Below are positions 25,855 to 34,658 of a stretch of DNA of 64,000 nt, one piece after another. Position 1 is the first letter of the stretch. Every line of letters starts with the position of its first letter. The stretch covers positions 1-64,000 of the forward strand of contig JAKYXN010000027.1 in NCBI GenBank assembly GCA_022538095.1. Reading direction: 5' to 3'. Source of the stretch: Puniceicoccaceae bacterium K14 (GTDB lineage Bacteria; Verrucomicrobiota; Verrucomicrobiia; Opitutales; Opitutaceae). Made by a program: the position numbers and the translations under genes. The notes below the pieces were generated by a model that was not told the origin of the DNA, ran no database searches, and saw only the letters and a list, made by a program, of their open reading frames with translations.

Positions 25855-28800
25855 ATGCACGATTCCCTACGCCAAAACTCGAATCCATATGTCCAAAGCG
25901 AGGAAAAGCTTATCAAGAAATTTGATAGGTTATGTGAGCTGTTTAAAAAGAACCTGGATTCGTTTAAAGAAGCAGCCGAGTTCTTCAATCGACCGGTTTC
26001 TGTTGTTAAAGAATATGGATTATATGAATTTATTAATGAGGAATTTTCTGAAATTTGTTCAAAAATACCTTGTATTGAGGATGCTGTTTCGAGAAGGGCT
26101 TTAAAATTTGCTAAAAACGATGACATCGGTTTTCTAAAAGAAGATCTCTACGTTTTTGACCCGGAAGAGCGATCCTTGGGAGAGGTCTATTACCTACAAT
26201 TGGACTCCAGTCATGTTATGGCAGTGCTGGCTGAAACTCCGGAAATTGAAGCGTTTAATGAAGAAATAAAGCAATTTGAGAATTCTGAGAAACTATCAAA
26301 AGTAGGCAATTGGTCATTTGATGTATTGAGCAAGCGCGTTACTTGGTCGAAGCAGATGTATCGCTTGTTCGATATGCATCCAAATCGAATGGATCCTTCG
26401 ATTTTGGACTTGGCTCGAAAAATTCACCCTAAGGACCGTAGGTCTTTGAAAAATGCGTTGAAAGATCTTTTGTCTAGTCCGACGGATCTGAATTTGGAGT
26501 TTCGCGTCATTACACAAAATGGGGGTGTTCGACACATGAGCCTGAATGTGTGCGTGATAAAGCACACTGCAAAAAATGCGGTTTTCCAAGGGTCTCTGCA
26601 GGATATAAGTCGAATTAGGCGAATGATCGATGAGAACGTTTATAACCAGAAGCGATTTAACGATCTTTTGGATACTGCTGGAGAATATATTTTCGAAGTG
26701 GATGTTGAAGGGCGATATACATTTGTTAGCCCTCGAATTGAATCCCTTTTAGGGTGTGGTCTGACGCGAATTTTAGGGCGCCCATTCTACGAGTTCATGG
26801 AAAGAGAGGAGTCTCTACGGATGATGAATATTTTCAATCAAAAGGCGATGAATTCGGAGTTGATTGAAAACGAAGAGTACAAGTCTGTATCCAAAGATGG
26901 GCGAGTTGTTTGGCATGCGATTAATGCAAGACCAATATTCTTGAAAGATGGTTCGTTTGTAGGATATCGAGGTGCCGGCTTGAATGTCACTGAATACAAA
27001 GAGACTGAGTTAGCCCTAAAGGATAGCGAGGAGCGCTATGAGCTTGCTATTGAAGGAGCCAATTCTGGGATTTGGGATTGGAATATTGCTGAAGATCAAG
27101 TTTATTGTTCCGCTCGATTGGCAGAGTCTTTGGGACTCGGTAATGGATCCTTTCATAGTGAAATGGATGAATTCAAAAGTAGAGTACATCCAGACGACTA
27201 TCAGAGTTTTGGTTTCCAATTAAGTATGCATCTTGAATACCGAAAAGAGTGTAATTTTGAATTCAGATTTCGCTGCGAGAACGGGGATTATTTGTGGGTT
27301 AATTTGCGTGGGCAAGCTCTCTGGAGTATGGATGGCCGTCCATATCGAATGGCGGGATCTATTGATGTAATCGATGAGAGAAAGCAAGCGGACCAAGCTC
27401 TTCGAGCGAGTGAAGAACGATTCCGTGCATTTGCTAAAGCATTGCCAGATATCGCGTTCGTCTTTGGCAAAGATGGAACGATTAGGGATGTCATGACTGG
27501 AAATGACAATGTCTTGCACGCTCAACAGCTGAAGCACAAAGGATCTACCATACAAAAATCGTTTGGAGAAATTAAGGCCAACTTGTTTCGAAAGATGATC
27601 GATGAGACGATTGCATCTGGAAGATCAAAGCAGATCGAGTATGATATTCGGTCTATGGGAAGTCGTTTTTGGTTCGAAGGTCGATCATCTTTGATTGAAG
27701 ACGAAAAGGAACCGTTAGTTTTATTTCTAGCTCGAAATATAACTGACCGTAAATCCTCGGACTTGAGGATGCAATATCTTCGACAGGCGATGGAGCTTTC
27801 AAGTGATGGAATAGCGGTCGTCAATCCTCTAGGTAACTTCACCTTTCTAAATGAATCTTATGCGAAGATGCATGGGTACGAATCTGTCGACGACGTTATG
27901 GGTAAGCATTGGCGGGATATGTATCCGGAAAGCAAGTTCGAATACTTCAATGAGGAAATTGTCCCAGCATTAGAAGAAAGTGGATCCTGGCGTGGACAAA
28001 TTGAGGCGATTCGAAAAGATCGGTCGATCTGTCCTCAAGAAATTTCATTAACGAGAATGCCCGACCAAGGGATTATTTGGGCTTGTCGAGACATTTCAGT
28101 TCGATTGCAGGCAGAGGCGGAGTTCCTACATGCCAAGGAAGAGGCAGAAGAACTGAATGAACAGCTGAGTATCGCTATTGCAAAAGCGAATCAAGCTGCT
28201 CTAGAGGCTGAATTAGCTAACATGGCTAAGAGTGAGTTTCTCGCTTCGATGAGTCATGAAATTCGCACCCCTATGAATGCAGTTATTGGAATGACTAGTA
28301 TTCTTCTGGATACTGATTTATCAGATGAGCAAGAGGATTATTTGAATACCATTAGAAATAGTGGAGATGCTCTTCTTGTATTGATTAATGATATACTAGA
28401 TTTTTCCAAGATTGAGTCGGGTCGCATGGATATGGAGGAATCTCCGTTTGACGTCCGCTGTTGCCTTGAGGAAGCCATTGATTTGCTTGCTGATAAAGTT
28501 AGAGCAAAGGGGTTAGAGATAGCCTATTATGCGTCTCCTACAGTTCCGTATACAATTATTGGTGATGTGACACGGCTTAGGCAGATTTTGGTCAACCTTA
28601 TTGGAAATGCTGTAAAGTTCACTAATGACGGAGAAATTATCGTCTACGTTGATTGCGATGCGAATGAAAGTGGCAAGCATGTCTTGAAGTTCAATGTTCA
28701 GGATTCAGGTATCGGAATTCCCAAGGACAAACAGAATAAACTCTTCCAATCGTTTTCTCAGGTTGATTCTTCCACCACTCGAAAATACGGTGGGACTGGG

Positions 28801-29769
28801 CTCGGGCTGGCCATTTCGAAAAAACTCTCTGAACTAATGGGAGGTGAAATGTGGGTAGAAAGCGACGAAGGTAAAGGCTCGCAATTCCAGTTCACAATTC
28901 AAGCTCTCGAGGCTGTGCCCATTACGTATGATCCTAGACGAATTGAAGTGCTTTCGAAGCTCTTGAAATCGAAGGACGTTTCCATTGCAGTTGTAGAAGA
29001 ACACTCGGTCCTACGGAGAATCTTGTCACAACAATTTTCTGATTGGAATCTCGATGCGACCTTCTTCGATAACGGACTGAATGCGTTGGAATCGATTAAG
29101 AAAAAGGCCTATGATATTCTAGTCGTCGATTTCGATATTCAATCGATACGTTCAGAGCAGTTTATCAAGGAAACGCAGGCCTTCCCTAATTGCGCGAACC
29201 AAAAATCGATTGTGCTCTGCCCAGTCGGCAAGAGTAAGCATTCGGAAGTATGGACGCATTCCTCGGTAAAACCAACCAAGCCGATGTCTTTACTGGAGAT
29301 GCTCGGTAAAGTTGCGAGTGGAGCTGACGGTAAAAACGTGAACCGCAAGAAAGAGAAGAGCTCGATTGAGAAGCTTGGAAAATGCTGTCCACTTAGAATT
29401 CTCCTCGCGGAGGACAATACCGTGAACCAAAAAGTCGCTACATTGCTCCTAAAGAAGCATGCGTACCAAGCGGACATCGCAAACAATGGGTTAGAGGTCT
29501 TGGAGTCGATTGAACGCCAAGACTACGATGTTATTTTGATGGATATTCAAATGCCAGAAATGGATGGTTATCAAGCGACACATGAAATTCGCACGCGTGT
29601 GTCTCAGGACAATCAACCGTACATTATTGCGCTTACGGCTAACGCTATGGAGGGTGATCGAGAAAAGGCTTTGGACGCGGGAATGGACGATTATTTGAGT
29701 AAGCCGATAAAGCCTGACACGCTCGGCAAGGCTTTGGAAACCGCGTTTCTCAAACACGTAAATGTCTAG
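25855..29769 (+). CDS. Soluble multi-PAS hybrid histidine kinase with two receiver domains
   Basis: A 1304-residue sensor without membrane segments, so presumably sensing a cytosolic cue. After a unique N-terminal ~140 residues come about five PAS/PAC units: starting near [76 protein letters not shown] and [20 protein letters not shown] coiled coil rich in Ala/Glu leads to the dimerisation motif [11 protein letters not shown] (phospho-acceptor His801), then the ATPase with [24 protein letters not shown] and [13 protein letters not shown]. The first receiver is degenerate (VVEEHS replaces the usual acidic pair, Asp1092 retained); the second is canonical with AEDN and Asp1230 in [20 protein letters not shown]-like Shine-Dalgarno precedes the ATG. 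No DNA-binding output is present, so a separate partner is expected. Confidence 0.95.
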   Translation: MHDSLRQNSNPYVQSEEKLIKKFDRLCELFKKNLDSFKEAAEFFNRPVSVVKEYGLYEFINEEFSEICSKIPCIEDAVSRRALKFAKNDDIGFLKEDLYVFDPEERSLGEVYYLQLDSSHVMAVLAETPEIEAFNEEIKQFENSEKLSKVGNWSFDVLSKRVTWSKQMYRLFDMHPNRMDPSILDLARKIHPKDRRSLKNALKDLLSSPTDLNLEFRVITQNGGVRHMSLNVCVIKHTAKNAVFQGSLQDISRIRRMIDENVYNQKRFNDLLDTAGEYIFEVDVEGRYTFVSPRIESLLGCGLTRILGRPFYEFMEREESLRMMNIFNQKAMNSELIENEEYKSVSKDGRVVWHAINARPIFLKDGSFVGYRGAGLNVTEYKETELALKDSEERYELAIEGANSGIWDWNIAEDQVYCSARLAESLGLGNGSFHSEMDEFKSRVHPDDYQSFGFQLSMHLEYRKECNFEFRFRCENGDYLWVNLRGQALWSMDGRPYRMAGSIDVIDERKQADQALRASEERFRAFAKALPDIAFVFGKDGTIRDVMTGNDNVLHAQQLKHKGSTIQKSFGEIKANLFRKMIDETIASGRSKQIEYDIRSMGSRFWFEGRSSLIEDEKEPLVLFLARNITDRKSSDLRMQYLRQAMELSSDGIAVVNPLGNFTFLNESYAKMHGYESVDDVMGKHWRDMYPESKFEYFNEEIVPALEESGSWRGQIEAIRKDRSICPQEISLTRMPDQGIIWACRDISVRLQAEAEFLHAKEEAEELNEQLSIAIAKANQAALEAELANMAKSEFLASMSHEIRTPMNAVIGMTSILLDTDLSDEQEDYLNTIRNSGDALLVLINDILDFSKIESGRMDMEESPFDVRCCLEEAIDLLADKVRAKGLEIAYYASPTVPYTIIGDVTRLRQILVNLIGNAVKFTNDGEIIVYVDCDANESGKHVLKFNVQDSGIGIPKDKQNKLFQSFSQVDSSTTRKYGGTGLGLAISKKLSELMGGEMWVESDEGKGSQFQFTIQALEAVPITYDPRRIEVLSKLLKSKDVSIAVVEEHSVLRRILSQQFSDWNLDATFFDNGLNALESIKKKAYDILVVDFDIQSIRSEQFIKETQAFPNCANQKSIVLCPVGKSKHSEVWTHSSVKPTKPMSLLEMLGKVASGADGKNVNRKKEKSSIEKLGKCCPLRILLAEDNTVNQKVATLLLKKHAYQADIANNGLEVLESIERQDYDVILMDIQMPEMDGYQATHEIRTRVSQDNQPYIIALTANAMEGDREKALDAGMDDYLSKPIKPDTLGKALETAFLKHVNV

Positions 29770-29833
29770 GGCTTGGGCTTGCGAAAACGAAAATTGCTAC
29801 TAACTTCTGCCATAGGAAGAACTTTCCTAGCTT

Positions 29834-30637
29834 ATGGCTCGTTTGATTATTAGGTTCGTTGCGTTTAATCTTCTGATTTTGGTTACGCTATTATCTGTTT
29901 ATTCAGAGGATGAGAGTAGCTGGCAGAAGGAGATGCTGCTTGTGTACAACAAGGGCGCGGTAGAGATGAACCTGCTTAGAGCGGAGAGTCAGAATAACGA
30001 CAGGCTCAGAGATTACGTCGAAGCTTTGTCGAAAATGTATCAAGAGCCACGTGACGACGATAGCATAGAATTGTCGCAGAAGGAATTTCGAAAGCTTATT
30101 GAAGCAGATGGGGAGGATCAGATAGCTATCGCCTCTAAATTTTATGGAGCACTGATTTTGCAGGATTTCCTTCCCAAATCAGATTTAGAAAATGCAAAAA
30201 CAGAGTTTCGCGAGTTGTTCGATTCTCATCAAAATCGGTTCTTCGGGCAAATGGCATTGCTGAAATGGGTGGTGATCGTGCTCAACCACGACGAAGAGCG
30301 GCAAATGTTTTCTCGAATCGCAATGGCTGAAGGATACGAAGATCGTTTGACCAACCCAGATATCCGCAGAAGTTACCACAAGGTTCTAGGAGAAGTGTAC
30401 CGAACTAGCGGGCTTTCGAACTTTAAAGCATTCGAGCATCTAAAGAAAGCATACGAGATTGGTTTCACGATTCCACAAACCCAGTCGGACCTCGTGTTTT
30501 CGTTGGGCAAGCTTGCCGAGGAGCTTAATGAAAAGAGTGATGCTCTTGCTTATTATCGGGAGTTTATAGAGAAATACGAGCACGACCCGAGAGTCCCTGA
30601 ATTGGTTGAGCTTGTTGGGCAATTGGCTTCAAATTGA
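29834..30637 (+). CDS. Secreted TPR-like protein
   Basis: A 267-residue protein with an N-terminal signal or anchor (LIIRFVAFNLLILVTLLSVYS) and a helical remainder. The most convincing tetratricopeptide-like units are RSYHKVLGEVYRTSGLSNFK and SDLVFSLGKLAEELNEKSDA followed by LAYYREFIEKYEHDPRVPEL at residues ~170-260. No catalytic residues were recognised. It follows the hybrid kinase after 64 bases and precedes hslO by 67 bases, all on the same strand, so co-transcription with the kinase is possible, but a functional connection is only a guess. Confidence 0.78.
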   Translation: MARLIIRFVAFNLLILVTLLSVYSEDESSWQKEMLLVYNKGAVEMNLLRAESQNNDRLRDYVEALSKMYQEPRDDDSIELSQKEFRKLIEADGEDQIAIASKFYGALILQDFLPKSDLENAKTEFRELFDSHQNRFFGQMALLKWVVIVLNHDEERQMFSRIAMAEGYEDRLTNPDIRRSYHKVLGEVYRTSGLSNFKAFEHLKKAYEIGFTIPQTQSDLVFSLGKLAEELNEKSDALAYYREFIEKYEHDPRVPELVELVGQLASN

Positions 30638-30704
30638 ATGCGGTAAGCGAGTTTTTGGATCCGATTCTGGACAAGGATACAAAGAGAGCTCAAGGTCTGA
30701 TTCT

Positions 30705-31496
30705 ATGTCAGAAGAATTGCCTCAAGACATCCTAACTATTCCAACACAATTCGTACGCCAGCGAAATTCGCTGTTTGCTGTAGCTGATTTTGGACCGCTG
30801 TATGTCGATTATTATCTCCATTTGAAAGATAACCGTATCGAAATTTCGCCCGAGCATGATGCGATGCTAAAGGACGCATTAGCGGCGTTTTCGTTGCACT
30901 GCGTCTCGCGTCCACATAATGAAATCGTTGCTTGGACAGTGAATTTTCAGGATCCATTGTTGAATTTGTTTTTGGCAGGGGAAAATCGTGATGGGTCTGT
31001 AGTCGGAAGAATTTTTACAGAGAACATTAAGAAGGCGGACGATAATGTTTTTTATCAAGATCTGATAAGAGGGACTAAACCCGTTCACAGAAGTATTGTA
31101 TCTTTCAAGGAGGGCGACATATTCTTTGCGGTCGAAGAGTACTACCGCCAGAGCGAGCAGCGCCCAGCTCGTTTGTTTAGGCTGGGCGGAGAGAAATATG
31201 CGATCGTCACAGCGCACCCTGACTATGACGAGGAGTGGTTTGAGTCTTTGACTACCGACGATATAAAGTTATTCGATGAGAAGGAAGAATTGAATACACT
31301 TGAAGTTCGACCTGTGCGCTGGAATTGCGGCTGCAATCATGCTCGAATCTTGCGTACGCTCCTGCCTGTTTGGCATCAAGATAAGGATGAGCTTTTCTTG
31401 GGAGAAGAGTTGATCGAGGTCAACTGCCCTAGATGTGCAGCGAAATACCGAGTGAGTCGTGAGTCTATGGAGGCATTTGCAAACGATCAGAAATAG
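30705..31496 (+). CDS. hslO: Hsp33-type redox-regulated chaperone
   Basis: Holdase chaperone that binds unfolding proteins during oxidative stress in the cytosol. The C-terminal redox switch is intact: a CxC pair in WNCGCNHARILRTLLP and a CxxC pair in VNCPRCAAKYRVS coordinate zinc when reduced. The N-terminal substrate-binding domain begins MSEELPQDILTIPTQFVRQR and is more divergent than in proteobacteria, which makes the C-terminal motif the main evidence. I chose the ATG at 30705, because the upstream TTG at 30606 would overlap the previous gene by 32 bases and add an unrelated 33 residues. Length is 263 residues, a little below E. coli Hsp33. Confidence 0.88.
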   Translation: MSEELPQDILTIPTQFVRQRNSLFAVADFGPLYVDYYLHLKDNRIEISPEHDAMLKDALAAFSLHCVSRPHNEIVAWTVNFQDPLLNLFLAGENRDGSVVGRIFTENIKKADDNVFYQDLIRGTKPVHRSIVSFKEGDIFFAVEEYYRQSEQRPARLFRLGGEKYAIVTAHPDYDEEWFESLTTDDIKLFDEKEELNTLEVRPVRWNCGCNHARILRTLLPVWHQDKDELFLGEELIEVNCPRCAAKYRVSRESMEAFANDQK

Positions 31497-31519
31497 CCGT
31501 AGTTAGAAAATAATTGCAT

Positions 31520-32668
31520 ATGCCAAAATCTAAAAATAGAAAACGCAGTGTTCCACTCGTATTTGCGGACACTCATAAAAGCGCTGACCAACTCTATGTC
31601 GGAAAATTTTCAGTACCGGACCCATTTATATCTTTCAAGAAAGGACGGAAATGGTATGCGGTATTAAACCAGCTAGAGTATGCCCGTGCTCTTAAAGAAT
31701 CGGCATTCGACGAAGTATTACCCTTAGAAGACTGGCTGAAAAAAGCAACTGGATGCTTTCCGTCCGGTAAAGTTGGTTACGTTGAGATAATCGCAACATT
31801 AGCACAGGCGTTCAAATTCGAAGCGTTTAAAGTAGCTTCTGACTTTCCGGCAGGGATCGCATTGGGATTAATCGAAAAAGGCTTAGCGGTTAATGTGTCT
31901 GAAGGGTCACTGTTTCCAGAACGAGAAATAAAATCCGAAAAAGAGCTTCAACTCATCAAGGAAGGAAACGGTTGCAGTGCAGCGGGTATTAGGGCGGCGG
32001 AGCAAGCTCTCAAAGATTCGGTGATTAAGAAGGGAAAGCTTTATCTTGAGGGTAAAGCGCTCACGTCGGAACGCTTACGCGAAGTTATCGAAATTGCATG
32101 CCTCCGAAAGGGTTCATTGTCGATGGATACAATTGCAGCAGCTGGAGCACAAGCGTGCGATCCTCATTGTGCTGGGCATGGCCCAATTAGAGCCAACGAA
32201 TTAATTATCGTCGATGTCTTTCCACGAGTATCGAAATCTGGATACTTCGGAGATATGACCCGAACTTTCTTAAAAGGTACGCCAAGTGACGATCAAAGCC
32301 GTCTCGTCTCTTCTGTAAATAAAGTGCAGAAAGAAGCGATTAAAGCGGTTAAGGTAGGTGTGAAAGCGAACTCTATTCACCAGCACGTGATGAATCGTTT
32401 TATTAGCCTTGGGTATGAAACTAGGCGAGACAAGAGCGGAGCAGTTGGCTTTATTCATGGAACGGGACATGGGCTTGGCTTGGAAGTTCATGAAGCGCCT
32501 CGAGTTTCTATAGCTGATAACCGCCTAAAAGAAAATGCGGTGATTACAATTGAGCCAGGACTGTATTATCCGGAAATTGGTGGCTGCCGTATCGAAGACG
32601 TGGTGGCGGTAGGCAAAGAGAAACCGATCAAGCTTAGTTCGTATCACTACAATTGGGTCATCGCCTAA
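31520..32668 (+). CDS. M24-family metallopeptidase (Xaa-Pro aminopeptidase-like)
   Basis: Dinuclear-metal peptidase of the pita-bread fold, cytosolic, probably releasing N-terminal residues before proline. All five metal ligands are visible: Asp in LIIVDVFPR, Asp in YFGDMTRTF, His in FIHGTGHGLGLEVHE, Glu in VITIEPGLYYPE and Glu in CRIEDVVAV. The ~130-residue N-terminal domain is short and divergent compared with PepP/PepQ. ATG at 31520 is preferred over a TTG two codons earlier. The final TAA overlaps the start of the glycosylase gene (TAATG at 32666-32670), so the two are translationally coupled; the link to hslO (23-base gap) suggests a stress-related operon. Confidence 0.9.
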   Translation: MPKSKNRKRSVPLVFADTHKSADQLYVGKFSVPDPFISFKKGRKWYAVLNQLEYARALKESAFDEVLPLEDWLKKATGCFPSGKVGYVEIIATLAQAFKFEAFKVASDFPAGIALGLIEKGLAVNVSEGSLFPEREIKSEKELQLIKEGNGCSAAGIRAAEQALKDSVIKKGKLYLEGKALTSERLREVIEIACLRKGSLSMDTIAAAGAQACDPHCAGHGPIRANELIIVDVFPRVSKSGYFGDMTRTFLKGTPSDDQSRLVSSVNKVQKEAIKAVKVGVKANSIHQHVMNRFISLGYETRRDKSGAVGFIHGTGHGLGLEVHEAPRVSIADNRLKENAVITIEPGLYYPEIGGCRIEDVVAVGKEKPIKLSSYHYNWVIA

Positions 32669-33462
32669 TGCCTGAGCTTGCGGAAGTTGCTTTTCATTCG
32701 AAAGCTTGGCTTCCCGCCATTGGGGATGTCATTGAGGAAGTTTTGTTTAATGCGGATAAGAGGTGTTGTAAATCTCTTGTCGCTGAGAGAATTCAAAGTG
32801 ATTTGGTGGGAGAGTCTCTTGAGGAGCTACATACACACGGAAAGCGTATGCTCTTCAAGTTTAGTGGACAATGCTGCTTGAGTGTGCACTTGGGGATGAC
32901 GGGGAGCCTGCATTGCTCTAGTCTTCCTTTGAGTCGATCCAAGTTCGATCATTTCACTTTTTGCACTAAAGAGGGCGGCTTCATTTTTCGTGATCCTCGG
33001 CAATTCGGCAAAGTCGAATTGTTTGTAGGGGAGGAGATTCCAGAATGGTGGCGGTTATTGCCTCCAGAAGTGCTGGACCTTATGTTTAATTTTGAGTTGT
33101 TCGAATCTTATTGCGAGCGCCGAAAGCGACGACCGTTGAAAGCATTTTTGCTTTTGCAAGAGTGCTTTCCGGGAGTTGGCAATTGGATGGCCGATGAAAT
33201 TTTGTGGCAATCTCGTCTTAAACCAAACCGGCTTGTTTCGGCACTAAGTTCTGAGGAACGGCTGCAGTTGTTTAATTCGTTAAAAGCCGTGTGCCGAGGA
33301 GCTATGGATACAGTTGGGGTCGACTATTCGGATCCACCAGAAAGTTGGTTGTTTCGCCATCGTTGGAAACCGGGAGGTAACTGTCCTCAAACGGGAGATC
33401 CGCTTGCTCGAGAAACGATTGGAGGTCGAACGACGTGCTGGTCGCCTTCTTGGCAAGCGTAG
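32668..33462 (+). CDS. mutM: Fpg/Nei-type DNA glycosylase with degenerate zinc finger
   Basis: Base-excision repair enzyme that removes oxidised bases and nicks the abasic site. After removal of Met the chain starts PELAEVAFHSKAW, giving the catalytic Pro1 and Glu2; the conserved Lys of the N-terminal hairpin is in THGKRMLFKF, and HLGMTGSLH and the FRDPRQFGKVELF motif are intact. The helix-two-turn-helix is ECFPGVGNWMADEILWQSRL. The C-terminal finger, normally C-x2-C...C-x2-C, reads NCPQTGDPL and GGRTTCWSPSWQA: only one of the four zinc Cys remains at its place, while the DNA-contacting GGR is kept. It may thus be a zincless-finger enzyme. Fpg versus Nei specificity cannot be decided. Convergent with pdxH after 5 bases. 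Confidence 0.88.
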   Translation: MPELAEVAFHSKAWLPAIGDVIEEVLFNADKRCCKSLVAERIQSDLVGESLEELHTHGKRMLFKFSGQCCLSVHLGMTGSLHCSSLPLSRSKFDHFTFCTKEGGFIFRDPRQFGKVELFVGEEIPEWWRLLPPEVLDLMFNFELFESYCERRKRRPLKAFLLLQECFPGVGNWMADEILWQSRLKPNRLVSALSSEERLQLFNSLKAVCRGAMDTVGVDYSDPPESWLFRHRWKPGGNCPQTGDPLARETIGGRTTCWSPSWQA

Positions 33463-33467
33463 TTGTT

Positions 33468-34109
33468 TTATGGTGCTAGACGGTCGATTTCCCAATTGCC
33501 GTTGCTTGCCTTTGAGTACAAGAAACGATCATGTACTCTGCCTGCTCCACCTTGCCAAAATTCAATGTCTGTAGGCTTGATTCGATAGCCTCCCCAAAAT
33601 GATGGAAGGGGAACGTCTCCATCCTTAAATTTGTTTTTGAGTTCTTGAAGCTTGGCTTCAAGTAATGAGCGCGAAGATATTACCGAACTTTGTTGTGATA
33701 CCCATGCACCCAGACGGCTGGAGAACGGGCGACTGACAAAGTATTTGAGAGATTCAGCCGTCGAAACTTTTTCGACAATGCCATTTATAATTACTTGGCG
33801 TTCGAGCGTGACCCAAGGGAATAAGATACTGGCGTGGGGATTGGTTAGCAAATGCTTAGCTTTACGGCTTTCGTAGTTGGTGTAGAAGACGAAGCCATGT
33901 TCGTCATAGGCCTTTAGAAGAACAGTGCGTTGCCACGGGCGATTCTCAGGGTCAACGGTAGCCAGGGTCATTGCGTTCGGTTCTGCAATCTCGGCATCAA
34001 GCGCTTGTTGAAACCACGTACTGAATTGTTCGATCGGATTTTCGTTTAGATTTTCGCGAGAAAGCCCCCCGCGTAAATACTCCTCTCTGAGAGCTCCTAG
34101 GTTTGGCAT
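33468..34109 (-). CDS. pdxH: Pyridoxamine 5'-phosphate oxidase
   Basis: FMN enzyme making pyridoxal 5'-phosphate from pyridoxine or pyridoxamine phosphates. I start at the ATG at 34109 (MPNLGALREEYLRGGLSREN), which matches the family; the open frame reaches 34160. Seen motifs: FSTWFQQALDAEIAEPNAMT, ATVDPENRPWQRTVLLKAYD, FYTNYESRKAKHL, the GAWVSQQSSVISSRSLLEAK substrate/FMN segment, PSFWGGYRIKPTDIEFWQGG, HDRFLY and the C-terminal WEIDRLAP. The roughly 213 residues are normal. It is the last gene of the leftward phoH/HD/ybeY cluster, 60 bases after ybeY. Confidence 0.96.
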   Translation of the reverse strand: MPNLGALREEYLRGGLSRENLNENPIEQFSTWFQQALDAEIAEPNAMTLATVDPENRPWQRTVLLKAYDEHGFVFYTNYESRKAKHLLTNPHASILFPWVTLERQVIINGIVEKVSTAESLKYFVSRPFSSRLGAWVSQQSSVISSRSLLEAKLQELKNKFKDGDVPLPSFWGGYRIKPTDIEFWQGGAGRVHDRFLYSKASNGNWEIDRLAP

Positions 34110-34169
34110 GTCGAAAGATAACAACGCGAGACCACTGAGATGCAAGCTAGCAGTTGCCAAGATGCTTTT

Positions 34170-34643
34170 CTAAGTAGGAAATTTGAAGTTTGGAATGCTT
34201 CTGGATTCAATAATAATTGCCATCACGATTGATTCCGCTTCCCTCATTTTTTCTCGATCGTTGTCCTCGATGTCATCTAAGCCTGCGAGGTGGAGGTACC
34301 CATGAGCGAGATACAAAGTGAGTTCTCGCGAAAAATCGCCATTGTTTGCCTTGGCATATTCGTAGGCGACTTCGGGACACACGCAGATTTCGCCAGCCTC
34401 ATTAAAATCGGAGTCTCCAGGAAACGTAATTACGTCGGTTGGTGTTGGGTCGTCCATAAATTGGCCGTGCAAGCGAGATATTTCGTCTATGCTGACGAAG
34501 GCAATTGAAAGCTGACCAGGGGGAGCTTGAAAAGGGCTCTTTTGGCTGAGCGTTTGGTAAAGTTGGATAACTTCCTTTTCTTCGAAGCTAAGCTTCGAGC
34601 AAAGATTGCTTACTTGAGTGTGTTCCGCGTATTCGGATTCCAT
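34170..34643 (-). CDS. ybeY: YbeY-family rRNA maturation factor with altered active-site residues
   Basis: Member of the YbeY endoribonuclease family involved in 16S rRNA 3'-end maturation and ribosome quality control. The 157-residue chain has PTDVITFPGD, the CVCPEVAYEYAK segment, and the metal motif HGYLHLAGLDD: His114 and His118 are present but the third position, normally His (H124 in E. coli), is Asp124. The conserved Arg of the N-x4-R segment is also changed (LHGQFMDDPTPTDV). Family membership is clear from length, motif order and its place between a 7TM-HD gene and pdxH downstream of phoH, the usual neighbourhood. Whether it still binds zinc or cleaves RNA is open. Confidence 0.9.
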   Translation of the reverse strand: MESEYAEHTQVSNLCSKLSFEEKEVIQLYQTLSQKSPFQAPPGQLSIAFVSIDEISRLHGQFMDDPTPTDVITFPGDSDFNEAGEICVCPEVAYEYAKANNGDFSRELTLYLAHGYLHLAGLDDIEDNDREKMREAESIVMAIIIESRSIPNFKFPT

Positions 34644-34658
34644 TTACGGTTGACTTGG

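Noticed and set aside
30606-30704. Longer N-terminus for hslO from TTG 30606
   Set aside because: Overlaps the previous gene and adds 33 residues unrelated to Hsp33; ATG 30705 preferred.
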